Assembly: GCF_002211365.1 (NCBI RefSeq)
Contig: NZ_LOKZ01000005.1
Coordinates: 62,001-126,000 of the forward strand
Length of the DNA stretch: 64,000 nt
Direction of reading: 5' to 3'
Source of the DNA: Rhizobium sp. R711
GTDB lineage: Bacteria; Pseudomonadota; Alphaproteobacteria; Rhizobiales; Rhizobiaceae
Part shown: piece after piece, positions 45,577 to 54,591 of the stretch
How positions within the stretch are numbered: the first letter of the stretch is position 1
Layout: every line of letters begins with the position of its first letter
Notes under the pieces: model-generated
Seen by the model: the letters and a program-made list of their open reading frames with translations, nothing else
Told to the model about the DNA's origin: nothing
The model's database searches: none
Program-made: the position numbers and the translations under genes

Positions 45577-45782
45577 GGATAAAGGACTCCCGAATAGCAA
45601 GGCGAACTGGCGTTGCGATCGGGGTGAAATCCATTGCTGCACACATCCTGTTGATGTTGGCGATGGCCGCAATCTAGGCGAGCACCACGCCGAAATCAAG
45701 GCAATAGGCGGTGGAGCCGCATCGACGGAACCACGTCAGCCTGAAATCCGCAGCGATTCTGTCACTATAGCACTAGGAACCG

Positions 45783-46160
45783 CTACTGCTTCTGCTCTTT
45801 GAGTTTCACGGCCATCGTCACCGTGCCACGCACGACGATGTCGTTGCGCGAACCGCGATTGAGATCCGCGCTGCTCGTAAGGTTGATGATCTGGCAGCTC
45901 TCGGCAAGCGTCTGCAATATGAGATCACATTGCCCGCCCGCCATCAGATAGAACCCTTTCTGGGCGGCCTTGATCTGCTCGCCGCTCTCTTGCCCGGCGT
46001 CGACAGGCACCGACAGAGAAACCGTCGTCTGCACGTTCACCGTGCCCGGAACACGTTGGCGGCCATAGAAGTTCGGCGCGCGATTGAGGACCTCCTGCGA
46101 CAACGCCGGAAACGCAGCGAACGCGAAGGCGCATGTCAGAACTTTGGCAAAAGCTTTCAT
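45783..46160 (-). CDS. Hypothetical secreted protein
   Basis: 125 residues. Sec signal MKAFAKVLTCAFAFAAFPALS, then a mature protein with TVNVQTTVSLSVPVD and a Cys pair (GGQCDLILQTLAESCQIINL) that may form a disulfide, ending in KLKEQKQ. I do not recognise the family. It lies 32 bases after a perfect 34-base inverted repeat and downstream of the Gfo/Idh gene on the same strand, so it may be a separate transcript. A periplasmic role is likely from the signal peptide only. Confidence 0.65.
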   Translation of the reverse strand: MKAFAKVLTCAFAFAAFPALSQEVLNRAPNFYGRQRVPGTVNVQTTVSLSVPVDAGQESGEQIKAAQKGFYLMAGGQCDLILQTLAESCQIINLTSSADLNRGSRNDIVVRGTVTMAVKLKEQKQ

Positions 46161-46214
46161 CGAACGTCTCCCCATCTGGTTGCGCCCGTTTCTGCCACAG
46201 CATTGTGAAACGAC

Positions 46215-46254
46215 AATGAGCGCACTCCCTAACATTGTAGGGAGTGCGCTCATT
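46215..46254. repeat. Perfect 17-bp inverted repeat with 6-base loop
   Basis: AATGAGCGCACTCCCTA (46215-46231) and its exact complement (46238-46254) flank ACATTG. It lies 31 bases after the Gfo/Idh stop on the minus strand. The stem is unusually long and perfect, but no T run follows in either direction. Probable strong terminator or RNA end protector; a protein site is the alternative. Confidence 0.7.
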
Positions 46255-46285
46255 AGTTGCATAAATTATCCAAACCGTACGAGGA

Positions 46286-47473
46286 TCAGACCTTGACCCA
46301 GGCGCCGTTCTTCTTCGAGGACGCTACGCAAGCCTCGACGAAGGCAACACCTTTTACGCCGTCATCAACCGTCGGGTAGACCACGGCCTTATCGACTGCC
46401 TTGCCCTTCTTGTGTGCGTTGATCGCAAGCGCGGCTTCCGCGTAGATCGTCGCGAAGGCTTCGAGATAGCCTTCCGGATGACCGGACGGAATGCGCGAAA
46501 CGCGGGCAGCGGCAGGGCCGGAGCCTGCGCCGTTGCGGGTGATCAGGCGCTTCGGCTCGCCGAAGGGCGTGAACCAGAGATAGTTCGGATCGGCCTGCAC
46601 CCATTCCAGACCACCCTTCGTTCCATAAACGCGGACCTTGAGGCCGTTCTCGTGGCCCGGCGCCACCTGGCTGCACCAGAGCATGCCCTTGGCCGGCTTC
46701 TCGGAGCCCTTTGCCTTGAAGCGCAGCATGACGTGGGCGTTGTCGTCGAGACGGCGGCCTTCGACGAAGCTGTCGAGATCGGCGGCGAGGCTGTCGAGCT
46801 CCAGTCCGGACACGAAGGAGGCGAGGTTATAGGCATGCGTACCGATATCGCCGGTCGAACCGCCAGCACCCGACTGCGCCGGGTCGGTGCGCCACACAGC
46901 CTGCTTGGCACCCGTCTGCTCGACGGCTTCGGTCAGCCAGTCCTGCGGATATTCCGCCTGTACGATGCGGATATCACCGAGTTCGCCATTGGCGATCATC
47001 TCGCGCGCCTGACGAACCATTGGGTAACCGGTGTAGTTATGCGTCAGGATAAAGAGCGCGCCGCTCTCGTCGGCCACCTTCTTCAGCTTCTTGGCGTCGG
47101 CAAGGTTCGAGGTCAGCGGCTTGTCGCAGATGACATGGATGCCGCGACGCAGGAATTCCTTGGCAGCGTCGTAATGAACATGGTTCGGCGTAACGATCGA
47201 AACCGCTTCGATGCCGTTCTTCAGCTTCGCTTCGCGGATCGCCATCTCGCGGTAGCTGGAATAGGTGCGCGACGGATCGAGGCCGAGATCGCGGCCCGAT
47301 GCCATTGCCTTTTCCGGCGTCGATGACAGCGCGCCTGATATCAGGTCGTACTGGTCGTCGATGCGGGCAGCGATGCGATGGACGGCGCCGATGAACGCGC
47401 CCGCGCCGCCGCCGACCATGCCGAGACGGATGCGCGGTTCGCGCGCCTGTTCTGTAGATGCTTCAATTGCCAT
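46286..47473 (-). CDS. Gfo/Idh/MocA family oxidoreductase
   Basis: 395 residues. N-terminal Rossmann fold: RLGMVGGGAGAFIGAVHRIAA (about 16-36) and the CDKPL motif in HVICDKPLTSNLADAKKLKK (about 112-131), where Lys helps hydride transfer. The C-terminal half has the usual mixed sheet with GDIGTHAYNLASFVSG. Enzymes of this family oxidise sugars or inositols with NAD(P). It lies downstream of the sugar epimerase gene on the same strand (115-base gap with alternative hairpins), suggesting one sugar-conversion operon. Confidence 0.9.
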   Translation of the reverse strand: MAIEASTEQAREPRIRLGMVGGGAGAFIGAVHRIAARIDDQYDLISGALSSTPEKAMASGRDLGLDPSRTYSSYREMAIREAKLKNGIEAVSIVTPNHVHYDAAKEFLRRGIHVICDKPLTSNLADAKKLKKVADESGALFILTHNYTGYPMVRQAREMIANGELGDIRIVQAEYPQDWLTEAVEQTGAKQAVWRTDPAQSGAGGSTGDIGTHAYNLASFVSGLELDSLAADLDSFVEGRRLDDNAHVMLRFKAKGSEKPAKGMLWCSQVAPGHENGLKVRVYGTKGGLEWVQADPNYLWFTPFGEPKRLITRNGAGSGPAAARVSRIPSGHPEGYLEAFATIYAEAALAINAHKKGKAVDKAVVYPTVDDGVKGVAFVEACVASSKKNGAWVKV

Positions 47474-47506
47474 TGGTTCCTCCTAAATTGCGTAGGGCAG
47501 AAACAG

Positions 47507-47547
47507 CCCCTTCCCTCGGTGGGCTGGGGAAGGGAGTGCCCCTTCCC
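47507..47547. promoter_or_regulatory. Switchable three-arm hairpin between epimerase and Gfo/Idh genes
   Basis: CCCCTTCCC (47507-47515), GGGGAAGGG (47526-47534) and CCCCTTCCC (47539-47547): the middle arm pairs perfectly with either flank (loops of 10 and 4 bases), giving mutually exclusive 9-bp stems. Such geometry can act as an attenuator or processing switch in the intercistronic RNA; an interspersed palindromic repeat is the other reading. Confidence 0.5.
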
Positions 47548-47588
47548 GCTGCGTCCAATCAACCTTCCTGTAGCGAAGGGCAGTGGCC

Positions 47589-48641
47589 TCAGAGACCGAG
47601 CATGCGGCGGTTGGCCGCCTGGTCCGTACCACCCGCTGCGAAATCGTCGAAGGCCTTTTCCGTGACGCGGATGATGTGCGCCTTGACGAACTCGGCGCCT
47701 TCACGTGCGCCGTCCTCCGGATGCTTCAGCGCGCATTCCCACTCGACCACGGCCCAGCCGTCGAAGTTGTTGGCCGTCATCTTCGAGAAGACCGCGCCGA
47801 AATCGACCTGACCGTCGCCGAGCGAACGGAAGCGGCCGGCACGCTCGACCCAGCCCTGGTAACCGCCATAGACGCCCTGGCGGCCGGTCGGGTTGAACTC
47901 GGCGTCCTTGACGTGGAACATCTTGATCCGGTCCTTGTAGATGTCGATGTTCTCGAGATAGTCGAGGCACTGCAGGATGTAGTGCGACGGATCGTAGAGC
48001 ATGTTGGCGCGCGGATGGTTCTTTACGCGCTCGAGGAACATCTCGAACGTGATACCGTCATGCAGGTCTTCGCCCGGATGGATTTCGTAGCAGACGTCGA
48101 CGCCGTTTTCGTCGGCATGGTCGAGGATCGGCTTCCAGCGGTGGGCGAGTTCGTCGAAAGCGGTTTCGACGAGGCCGGCCGGGCGCTGCGGCCACGGGTA
48201 GATGAACGGCCAGGCGAGCGCACCGGAGAAGGTCGCATGCGCCTTGATGCCGAGATGCTTCGACGCCGTCAGCGCCATCTTGACCTGTTCGACAGCCCAT
48301 TCCTGACGCGCCTTCGGATTGCCGCGCACCTCAGGTGCCGCAAAGCCGTCAAACGCTTCATCATAGGCCGGATGCACGGCGACGAGCTGGCCCTGAAGGT
48401 GGGTGGAAAGCTCGGTGACTTCGACGCCGTTCTGGCGCGCCACACCGGCAAACTCGTCGCAATAATCCTTTGAGGAAGCCGCCTTCTTGAGGTCCATCAG
48501 CTGGCCCGCCCAGGTCGGAACCTGCACGCCCTTGTAGCCGATGTCGGCTGCCCATTTGGTGATCGAATCCCACGAGTTGAAAGGCGCGGCATCGCCCGCG
48601 AACTGTCCAAGGAACAGGCCTGGACCCTTGATCGTTTTCAT
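47589..48641 (-). CDS. Sugar phosphate isomerase/epimerase family protein
   Basis: 350 residues, AP-endonuclease-2-type TIM barrel. Metal-ligand strands: NGVDVCYEIHPGEDLHDGITF, RANMLYDPSHYILQCLDYLEN and MFHVKDAEFNPTGRQG. The family interconverts or dehydrates sugars and inositols (IolE, xylose isomerase-like, 3-keto sugar enzymes). With the Gfo/Idh dehydrogenase downstream it is likely to form an oxidation-isomerisation pair for a carbohydrate. An AAACGTTT palindrome lies 28 bases before the ATG. Confidence 0.88.
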   Translation of the reverse strand: MKTIKGPGLFLGQFAGDAAPFNSWDSITKWAADIGYKGVQVPTWAGQLMDLKKAASSKDYCDEFAGVARQNGVEVTELSTHLQGQLVAVHPAYDEAFDGFAAPEVRGNPKARQEWAVEQVKMALTASKHLGIKAHATFSGALAWPFIYPWPQRPAGLVETAFDELAHRWKPILDHADENGVDVCYEIHPGEDLHDGITFEMFLERVKNHPRANMLYDPSHYILQCLDYLENIDIYKDRIKMFHVKDAEFNPTGRQGVYGGYQGWVERAGRFRSLGDGQVDFGAVFSKMTANNFDGWAVVEWECALKHPEDGAREGAEFVKAHIIRVTEKAFDDFAAGGTDQAANRRMLGL

Positions 48642-48665
48642 GTCAATTCCTCCCTAAAAGATGAC

Positions 48666-48679
48666 CGTAAACGTTTCTG
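48666..48679. promoter_or_regulatory. LacI-like site upstream of the epimerase gene
   Basis: CGTAAACGTTTCTG contains the self-complementary AAACGTTT and shares 9 of 14 positions, including GTAAAC and TTT, with the operators in front of the sugar ABC operon (54464-54500). The same regulator might control both units. Confidence 0.4.
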
Positions 48680-48933
48680 ATAGTGTTCTAGCACGCGATT
48701 TGAAGTCTGCAAGCCGATTTCGGCGAAACTGCAAATTTGCCCCGCGGGACGAAAAACGAAGGCGGCCGACTTAAACACGGCCTGTCTCGGCACACAAGAT
48801 GTACGTACCGCATTTCTGCTGTCCATCCCGTCACAGCGGTGGTGTCCGCCTGCAATCCAGGCACCCGCAGCGTCTTGCGGCGGTAGACATCGCGCCGTGC
48901 CGTGCTACTGTCTTTAGACCAGGAGGATGGCGC

Positions 48934-50709
48934 ATGACGCGGCGTCTGGCAGCAATCTTGGATGCGGATGTCGTCGGCTTTTCCCGGCTGATGGGCCTTG
49001 ATGAAACCGGCACTTTTGCGACGCTGAAAGCGCACAACAGCGAAATCATCGTTCCCAGCATCGACAGACATCACGGGCGCGTCGTGAAATTTCTCGGTGA
49101 TGGCACGCTGGCCGAATTTGCGAGCGTCGTCGATGCCGTCGGCTGCGCCATGGATATTCAGAGAGCATTGCTTCGGCGCAACGAGGCCATCGAGCCGGAT
49201 CGGCGCATGGTGTGGCGCATCGGCATCCACGTTGACGATGTGCTGGTCGAAGACGAGGACATTTTCGGCGACGGCGTGAACGTCGCCGCAAGCCTGCAGC
49301 AACTGGCACCGCCGGGAGGGATCTGCGTCTCCCAGCAGGTCAACGACCAGATCCGATCGAAGCTTGACTTCCGGGCAATCGATTTCGGCAACCGCAAGCT
49401 CAGGAACATCGAGCAACCGGTCCGTGTCTGGCGGTGGACGGCGGAAAGCGTACAACTTCCATCGCCTTCCGCGCCGAAGGATCAGGTCACGAGGCCCTTG
49501 CGCAATCGGCCCTCCATTGCGGTGCTGCCCTTCAACAACATGTCGAGCATCGAGGAACAGGAACATTTCTCGGACGGCTTCACGGACGAGTTGATCGCCA
49601 CGCTGGCACGCTGTCGCTGGCTGCTGGTCGCAGCCCGCAACTCGTCGTTCAGCTACAAGGGCCGGCAGGCCAATGCGCAACAGGTGGCGGAGGACCTTGG
49701 TGTCAAGTACGTGCTGGAAGGCAGCGTGCGCCGTGCGGCAGATCGCCTTCGGATCACCGCGCAGTTGCTGAATGGCACGGATGGCTCGCTGCTCTGGGCC
49801 GAACGCTACGACCGGACGCTGGCCGACATCTTCGATGTTCAGGACCAGCTTGCTTCTGAGATCACGGGCACGATCGAGCCGGAACTCGGCTCCATCGAGT
49901 TCGCCGCCCTTCGTGGCCGCACCGTGTTCGACATGGACGCCTGGGAAATCTACCTGAAGGGCCTCTGGCATCTCTACCGGTTCACACTTGACGAATTGAA
50001 GACTGCCAAGGCGCTCTTCGAGCAGGCGATCAGCATTGATCCGACCTTCGCGCAGGCACAGGCCCGCCTGGCCTACGTGCACATTCAGCTTGGCTGGTAT
50101 GGCCCTCTCGACGAACGAGCTGAGCGCATCTGCGAGGCGATCGACCTTGCCGAACGGGCGATTGGACTGGATCAAAAGGAACCCGCCGCGCACCTCGCCC
50201 TGGGTAGAGCGCTTGCGCTCGATGGGGCGACGGAGGCGGGAATTGCGCATCTGCGCAACGCCTTGCAGCTGGATCAGAGTTTTGCGCAGGCTCACTTCGC
50301 GCTCGGCCAGGTCCTCTGCTATGTCGAGCGCCCCGCTGAAGGCATTACCGAGATCAAGGAAGCGTTCCGTCTCAGCCCTCGCGATCCGCATCTTTGGACC
50401 TTCCATAACATTCTCGCGATCGCGAACTATCAGTTGGACAACATGGCGGAAGCGGCCAAGGCAGCGCGCGCATCGCTCCGCTCCCCGAATGCCACCTTCT
50501 GGCCGGCGATCGTTCTGGTTGCGATCCTCGGAAGGCAAGGCAAAACTGACGAGGCTCAGGAAGCGATTGCCAGGCTTCATCGTTTCCGACCGGGAATGAA
50601 CTGTACCGACGCCCGGCGGGAATTCTATTTCGGCGACAATCCTGTCATGACCGAAACCTTCATCGACCGCTTCATCGCCGATCTCACCAGCGCCGGCCTG
50701 TCTGAGTGA
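48934..50709 (+). CDS. Class III adenylate cyclase with TPR repeats
   Basis: 591 residues; ATG 48934 has AGGAGG at 7-base spacing. Cyclase domain (about 1-165): LDADVVGFSRLMG and FLGDGTLAEF carry the metal aspartates, EDIFGDGVNVAASLQ the nucleotide site. A TolB-N-like segment (RPSIAVLPFNNMSSIEEQEHFSDGFTDELIATL, about 190-225) follows, then several tetratricopeptide repeats (about 350-560). This cyclase-TolB-TPR layout is common and expanded in rhizobia. No membrane helix. It lies on the opposite strand between the ABC transporter and the epimerase/dehydrogenase genes, splitting what might be one catabolic operon. Confidence 0.92.
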   Translation: MTRRLAAILDADVVGFSRLMGLDETGTFATLKAHNSEIIVPSIDRHHGRVVKFLGDGTLAEFASVVDAVGCAMDIQRALLRRNEAIEPDRRMVWRIGIHVDDVLVEDEDIFGDGVNVAASLQQLAPPGGICVSQQVNDQIRSKLDFRAIDFGNRKLRNIEQPVRVWRWTAESVQLPSPSAPKDQVTRPLRNRPSIAVLPFNNMSSIEEQEHFSDGFTDELIATLARCRWLLVAARNSSFSYKGRQANAQQVAEDLGVKYVLEGSVRRAADRLRITAQLLNGTDGSLLWAERYDRTLADIFDVQDQLASEITGTIEPELGSIEFAALRGRTVFDMDAWEIYLKGLWHLYRFTLDELKTAKALFEQAISIDPTFAQAQARLAYVHIQLGWYGPLDERAERICEAIDLAERAIGLDQKEPAAHLALGRALALDGATEAGIAHLRNALQLDQSFAQAHFALGQVLCYVERPAEGITEIKEAFRLSPRDPHLWTFHNILAIANYQLDNMAEAAKAARASLRSPNATFWPAIVLVAILGRQGKTDEAQEAIARLHRFRPGMNCTDARREFYFGDNPVMTETFIDRFIADLTSAGLSE

Positions 50710-50721
50710 CGAGCGGAAGCA

Positions 50722-50753
50722 TCAAAATAGACGCCCGTCCTCTCGAACGGGCG
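50722..50753 (-). terminator. Terminator of the sugar ABC operon
   Basis: Stem CGCCCGT/ACGGGCG (50732-50738 with 50747-50753), loop of 8 bases, followed on the minus strand by CTATTTTG. Located between the convergent cyclase and binding-protein genes. Confidence 0.7.
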
Positions 50754-50772
50754 CCGCATTGGATTTCTCGGA

Positions 50773-51720
50773 TCAGAACGGAGAATCCGGGAAGTAGAAG
50801 TCCTTGGCGTTGTCCTTCGTGACAAGCGTGGCGTCGAGGACGAAGGTGCCGCGAACCGGAACCTGACCGTAAAGACCAGCAGCCGTCAGTTCCATTGCCG
50901 TGCCGACCATTGCCGGCGGATAGAGAACGTCGACGGGGATCATCTTGTCGCCGTCCATGACCTTCTTGACCATGTCCTTGGAGCCGGCGCCGGCAACGAC
51001 ATACTTGATGTCGGAACGCTTGGCCTGCTCGATCGCCTGCAGCACGCCGACAGCCATGTCGTCATCCTGGCACCAGACCACGTCGATCTTCGGATACTTC
51101 GTCAGGTAATCCTGCATGACCTTGAAGGCATCGTCGCGGTTCCAGTTGCCATACTGGCGGTCAAGAACCTTGACCTTGGAGCCGGCAATACCCTTGTCGA
51201 AGCCGTCCTGGCGCTGCTGATCGATCGGAATCGGCAGACCGCGGATGACGACGACTTCGGCGTCCGGCGTCTGCGCTGCGATGTACTTGCCAGCGACTTC
51301 GCCGAGCGCCGGGTTGTTGCCGGCAACGTAAAGGTCACGGACGGTGTCATCGTTGGTCGAAGGCGCACGGTCGACAAGCGCGACGTACTTACCCTTGCCC
51401 TTGACTTCCTTGATGGCGTTGACGAGCGGATCCGGATCCGACGGCAGGATGACAAGTGCATCGATACCCTGTGTGTCAAGGTCCTGCACAGCGTTCGCCT
51501 GGCTGGCGGCATCCGGCGAGGTCTTGACGATGACGTTCAGGCCCGGATGCTGTTCCATCAGCTTCTTGGCGATGCGTTCGGCATGGAACACGACGCCCGA
51601 GGTCCAACCATGGTCGGCGGCCGGAATGGACACGCCGATGGTGAACTTCTTGTCCTGTGCGTATGCGGTACCCGCCAGCGTGACGGCCGCAACCGCAAGA
51701 CCCAACATGAGTTTGCGCAT
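50773..51720 (-). CDS. Sugar ABC transporter, periplasmic binding protein
   Basis: 315 residues. Signal peptide [21 protein letters not shown]. The body is of the ribose/galactose type: [53 protein letters not shown] and [22 protein letters not shown] are the two-lobe ligand motifs. The ligand is probably a monosaccharide; exact sugar unknown. ATG 51720 has GGGAGG seven bases upstream. Last gene of the ATPase-permease-binding protein operon and usually the most expressed of such sets. Confidence 0.93.
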   Translation of the reverse strand: MRKLMLGLAVAAVTLAGTAYAQDKKFTIGVSIPAADHGWTSGVVFHAERIAKKLMEQHPGLNVIVKTSPDAASQANAVQDLDTQGIDALVILPSDPDPLVNAIKEVKGKGKYVALVDRAPSTNDDTVRDLYVAGNNPALGEVAGKYIAAQTPDAEVVVIRGLPIPIDQQRQDGFDKGIAGSKVKVLDRQYGNWNRDDAFKVMQDYLTKYPKIDVVWCQDDDMAVGVLQAIEQAKRSDIKYVVAGAGSKDMVKKVMDGDKMIPVDVLYPPAMVGTAMELTAAGLYGQVPVRGTFVLDATLVTKDNAKDFYFPDSPF

Positions 51721-51809
51721 TCTATTTCCTCCCAATAAACGTCAGGGACTTTTCCTACCCGTCAACCGGACGCCCTGTGATCCCGGCCAATTTCCTGGAG
51801 CCAGTCCGC

Positions 51810-52814
51810 TTACGATTTGCGGACCAGCGAGCGCTGCACCAGCATGGCGATAATGATGATCGCACCCTGGATCGCACCGATGAGATATTCGCTGATAAAG
51901 TTCGACAGCAGCATGATGTTGCCGACCAGTTCGAGAATGAACGCGCCGCAGATCGTGCCCCAGACGCGGCCGGCGCCACCCTTGAGCGCCGTCCCGCCGA
52001 CGACGACGGCGGTGATTGCCTGCAGTTCCCAAAGAATGCCCGTCGTTGCAGAGGTCGAGCCGAGGCGCGGCACATAAAGCAGCACGGCGATGGCAACGCA
52101 GAGCCCCTGGATGACGAAGGCGATCGTGCGAACACGATTGACCGCGATACCGGAGTAGCGTGCGACGTCGCTGTTGGAACCGACAGCAACGACGTGTCGA
52201 CCGTAACGCGTGCGATAGAGAATGAAGGCTGCCACGGCGGTGACGGCAAGGATGACGACGATCGGCACCGGCACGCCGAGGATGCTGCCGAAATAGGCCG
52301 GGCGGTAAATCGTCTGGATATCCGGCGAGCGCAACGTGATCGCGCCGCCCTGGCTGAGCCATGTTGTCAGGCCACGATAGATGCCCATCGTGCCGAGCGT
52401 GGCGATGAACGGCTCGATCCTGCCGACGGTCGTGATCAGGCCGTTGGCCAGTCCACAGAGCGCACCGGCGACGAGCGTGAACACGACCGCGGCCGCCAGC
52501 ATCAGCGTCGGGTCGGCAATCACGCCGGAATTCATCAAAAGGATCATCAGGCTGGCGACGAAGGCCACCATCGAACCGACAGACAGGTCAAGATCGCCGG
52601 CGGAAATCACGAATGTGGCGCCAACGGCAATGATCGCGATGAAGGCGCAGCGGGTCGCGACGTTGGCAAGGTTGGTGATGCCGATGAAGTTCGGGTTGAC
52701 CAGCGCGCCGACGATCAACAGCAATATCAGAGCCGCGAAGGGCGCCACCGCCCTGAGATCGATATCCCGCCAGGGGCGACGCCTGATTTCCCTGGTCTCC
52801 TCATTCACGCTCAT
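51810..52814 (-). CDS. Sugar ABC transporter, permease
   Basis: 334 residues, eight to ten membrane helices, RbsC-type (BPD_transp_2). Conserved segments: FVISAGDLDLSVGSMVAFVASL, GAITLRSPDIQT and the cytoplasmic-loop TALKGGAGRVWGTICGAFILELVGNIMLL. Forms the inner-membrane channel with the ATPase upstream. ATG 52814 is the family-like start, with GGGAGG in front. An imperfect GC hairpin (about 52880-52906) overlaps the end of the ATPase gene just before it. Confidence 0.93.
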   Translation of the reverse strand: MSVNEETREIRRRPWRDIDLRAVAPFAALILLLIVGALVNPNFIGITNLANVATRCAFIAIIAVGATFVISAGDLDLSVGSMVAFVASLMILLMNSGVIADPTLMLAAAVVFTLVAGALCGLANGLITTVGRIEPFIATLGTMGIYRGLTTWLSQGGAITLRSPDIQTIYRPAYFGSILGVPVPIVVILAVTAVAAFILYRTRYGRHVVAVGSNSDVARYSGIAVNRVRTIAFVIQGLCVAIAVLLYVPRLGSTSATTGILWELQAITAVVVGGTALKGGAGRVWGTICGAFILELVGNIMLLSNFISEYLIGAIQGAIIIIAMLVQRSLVRKS

Positions 52815-52896
52815 CTCCAAACCAACCTCCCGCCACAATATTCGATGGGCATCATACCTGCGCGGCACGACCGTCGCTGCCGCCTCCCCGCCAGCG

Positions 52897-54420
52897 TCAG
52901 GCGGCTTTCTTCTTCAATCCCGCGGCGTAACGCATGATCTCCTGCTCGGAGATCTCGTCGCCCTCAAGCACGCCGACGATCCGTCCTTCGCGCATCACGG
53001 CGACGCGCGTGCAGAGGCCGATCACTTCAGGCATCTCCGACGAGACGACGATGATGGACCGACCATCGCGCGCCAACGCCGAGATGAAATGATAGATCTG
53101 CTGCTTGGTGCCGACATCGATGCCACGCGTCGGCTCGTCGATGATGATGATTTCGGGCTCGGTCTCCATGACCTTGGCAAGCAGAAGTTTTTGCTGGTTG
53201 CCACCAGACATGCGCCCGGCAACGATGTTGGTATCGCGAACGCGGATATCGAAGCGGCGCCGCGCCTTGGCGAGCGCCTGCGCCTCGCTGCTTGGGCTCA
53301 GATAGCCGTGCCGCGAATGCTGGCCGAGCGACTGTAGCGTCAGATTGGTCATCATGCCGGAGCGCAGAAGCAAGCCCTTCGACTTGCGATCCTTGGTCAT
53401 GTAGGCAAGTCCGGCGCGATTGGCGGCGTGCACATCGCCCGACGGAACCGATTCGCCGCGAATGTGGACTTCGCCCGAAGCACGGCTGCGAAGCCCGGCG
53501 ATCGCCTCCATCAGTTCCGTACGACCGGAACCGATCATGCCCGAAAAACCGATGATCTCGCCCTTGCGAACCTCGAAGCTTGCATCCTGGACATAACCCG
53601 TAGAGACGCCCTCGACCCGGAGGACGACTTCCTCGTCGACATTGGGCTCGACCTTGGTGGGATACAGGCGCGACAGCTCGCGCCCGACCATCAGCTGGGC
53701 GATCGACTCGCCATCGAGCAGCGAGGTCGGGGCCGTCTTGACCCACTGACCGTCACGCAGCACGGTCACCCGGTCGGTGATTTCCATCACCTCGTCGAGC
53801 TTGTGCGATACGAAGATGAAGCTGGTTCCCGCGTCGCGCAGTTTGCGCACCTGCCGGAACAGGAAGTTCGTCTCTTCGCGCGAGAGCACCGCTGTCGGCT
53901 CGTCCATGATCACGACCCGGGCATCACGGCTGATTGCCTTGGCGATTTCCACCATCTGCTTGTCGGCGATCGATAATGTGCTGATGATGGCATTCTCGTC
54001 GACGTGCGAACCGAGCAGATCGAGTGCCTTGCGCGTCTCGGCACGCATGTATCTGCGATCAAGCATGCCGAACCGTGTGACTTCGCGGCCAAGGAAAAGG
54101 CTCTCTGTGACGGTCAGATGTTCGGCAAGATTGAATTCCTGATGGATGAGAACGATGCCGAGCGCTTCGGCTGCGCCATTCGCTGGCAGCGCGACCGGCT
54201 CGCCATCGAGCAATATCTCGCCCGAACTCGGCTGCTCGAAACCGGACATGACCTTGACCAGCGTCGATTTGCCGGCGCCGTTTTCACCCATGAGAGCATG
54301 GATCTCACCGGCGCGCAGATCGAAATTGACACTGAAGAGGACTTGCACGCCGCTGAACGACTTGCAGATGCGCCGCGCGGACAACACCACGGGCGCGGCG
54401 TCGACTGAATCCACACTCAT
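52897..54420 (-). CDS. Sugar ABC transporter, double-domain ATPase (RbsA/MglA type)
   Basis: 507 residues, two ABC domains in tandem. First half: GENGAGKSTLVKVMSG (Walker A), LSIADKQMVEIAKAISRDARVVIMDEPTAVL. Second half has the degenerate P-loop GMIGSGRTELMEAI and signature MSGGNQQKLLLAKVMETEPEIIIIDEPTRGID, as normal in this class. First gene of the operon; ATG 54420 has GGGGAGGAA upstream, and the promoter overlaps two perfect TGTAAA operators shared with the divergent LacI-type gene. Confidence 0.95.
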   Translation of the reverse strand: MSVDSVDAAPVVLSARRICKSFSGVQVLFSVNFDLRAGEIHALMGENGAGKSTLVKVMSGFEQPSSGEILLDGEPVALPANGAAEALGIVLIHQEFNLAEHLTVTESLFLGREVTRFGMLDRRYMRAETRKALDLLGSHVDENAIISTLSIADKQMVEIAKAISRDARVVIMDEPTAVLSREETNFLFRQVRKLRDAGTSFIFVSHKLDEVMEITDRVTVLRDGQWVKTAPTSLLDGESIAQLMVGRELSRLYPTKVEPNVDEEVVLRVEGVSTGYVQDASFEVRKGEIIGFSGMIGSGRTELMEAIAGLRSRASGEVHIRGESVPSGDVHAANRAGLAYMTKDRKSKGLLLRSGMMTNLTLQSLGQHSRHGYLSPSSEAQALAKARRRFDIRVRDTNIVAGRMSGGNQQKLLLAKVMETEPEIIIIDEPTRGIDVGTKQQIYHFISALARDGRSIIVVSSEMPEVIGLCTRVAVMREGRIVGVLEGDEISEQEIMRYAAGLKKKAA

Positions 54421-54463
54421 TGACCGGCTTCCTCCCCTGCGGCTCCCATCCGCTTGGCGCCAT

Positions 54464-54500
54464 ATGTAAACCTTTACACAACGCATGTAAAGGTTTACAT
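54464..54500. promoter_or_regulatory. Double LacI-type operator in divergent promoter
   Basis: TGTAAACCTTTACA (54465-54478) and its exact reverse complement TGTAAAGGTTTACA (54486-54499) are centred 21 bp apart, two helical turns. Together with the flanking A and T they form one 15-bp inverted repeat with a 7-base spacer. They sit between the ABC operon and the LacI-type gene, so one repressor could close both promoters. Confidence 0.8.
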
Positions 54501-54591
54501 CATTGTTACACACAGATCTGCCGGCCCCGACGTTTGACCTATCGGCAAGTCTGTGTAGTGTCGCGGCGAAGGCATCCCAAGGCAGGACGCA

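Noticed and set aside
48688..50580. Long open frame (630 codons) on the strand opposite the cyclase-TPR gene
   Set aside because: It is the mirror of a high-GC3 gene with clear cyclase and TPR motifs; the antisense product has no domain, membrane pattern or ribosome-binding site.
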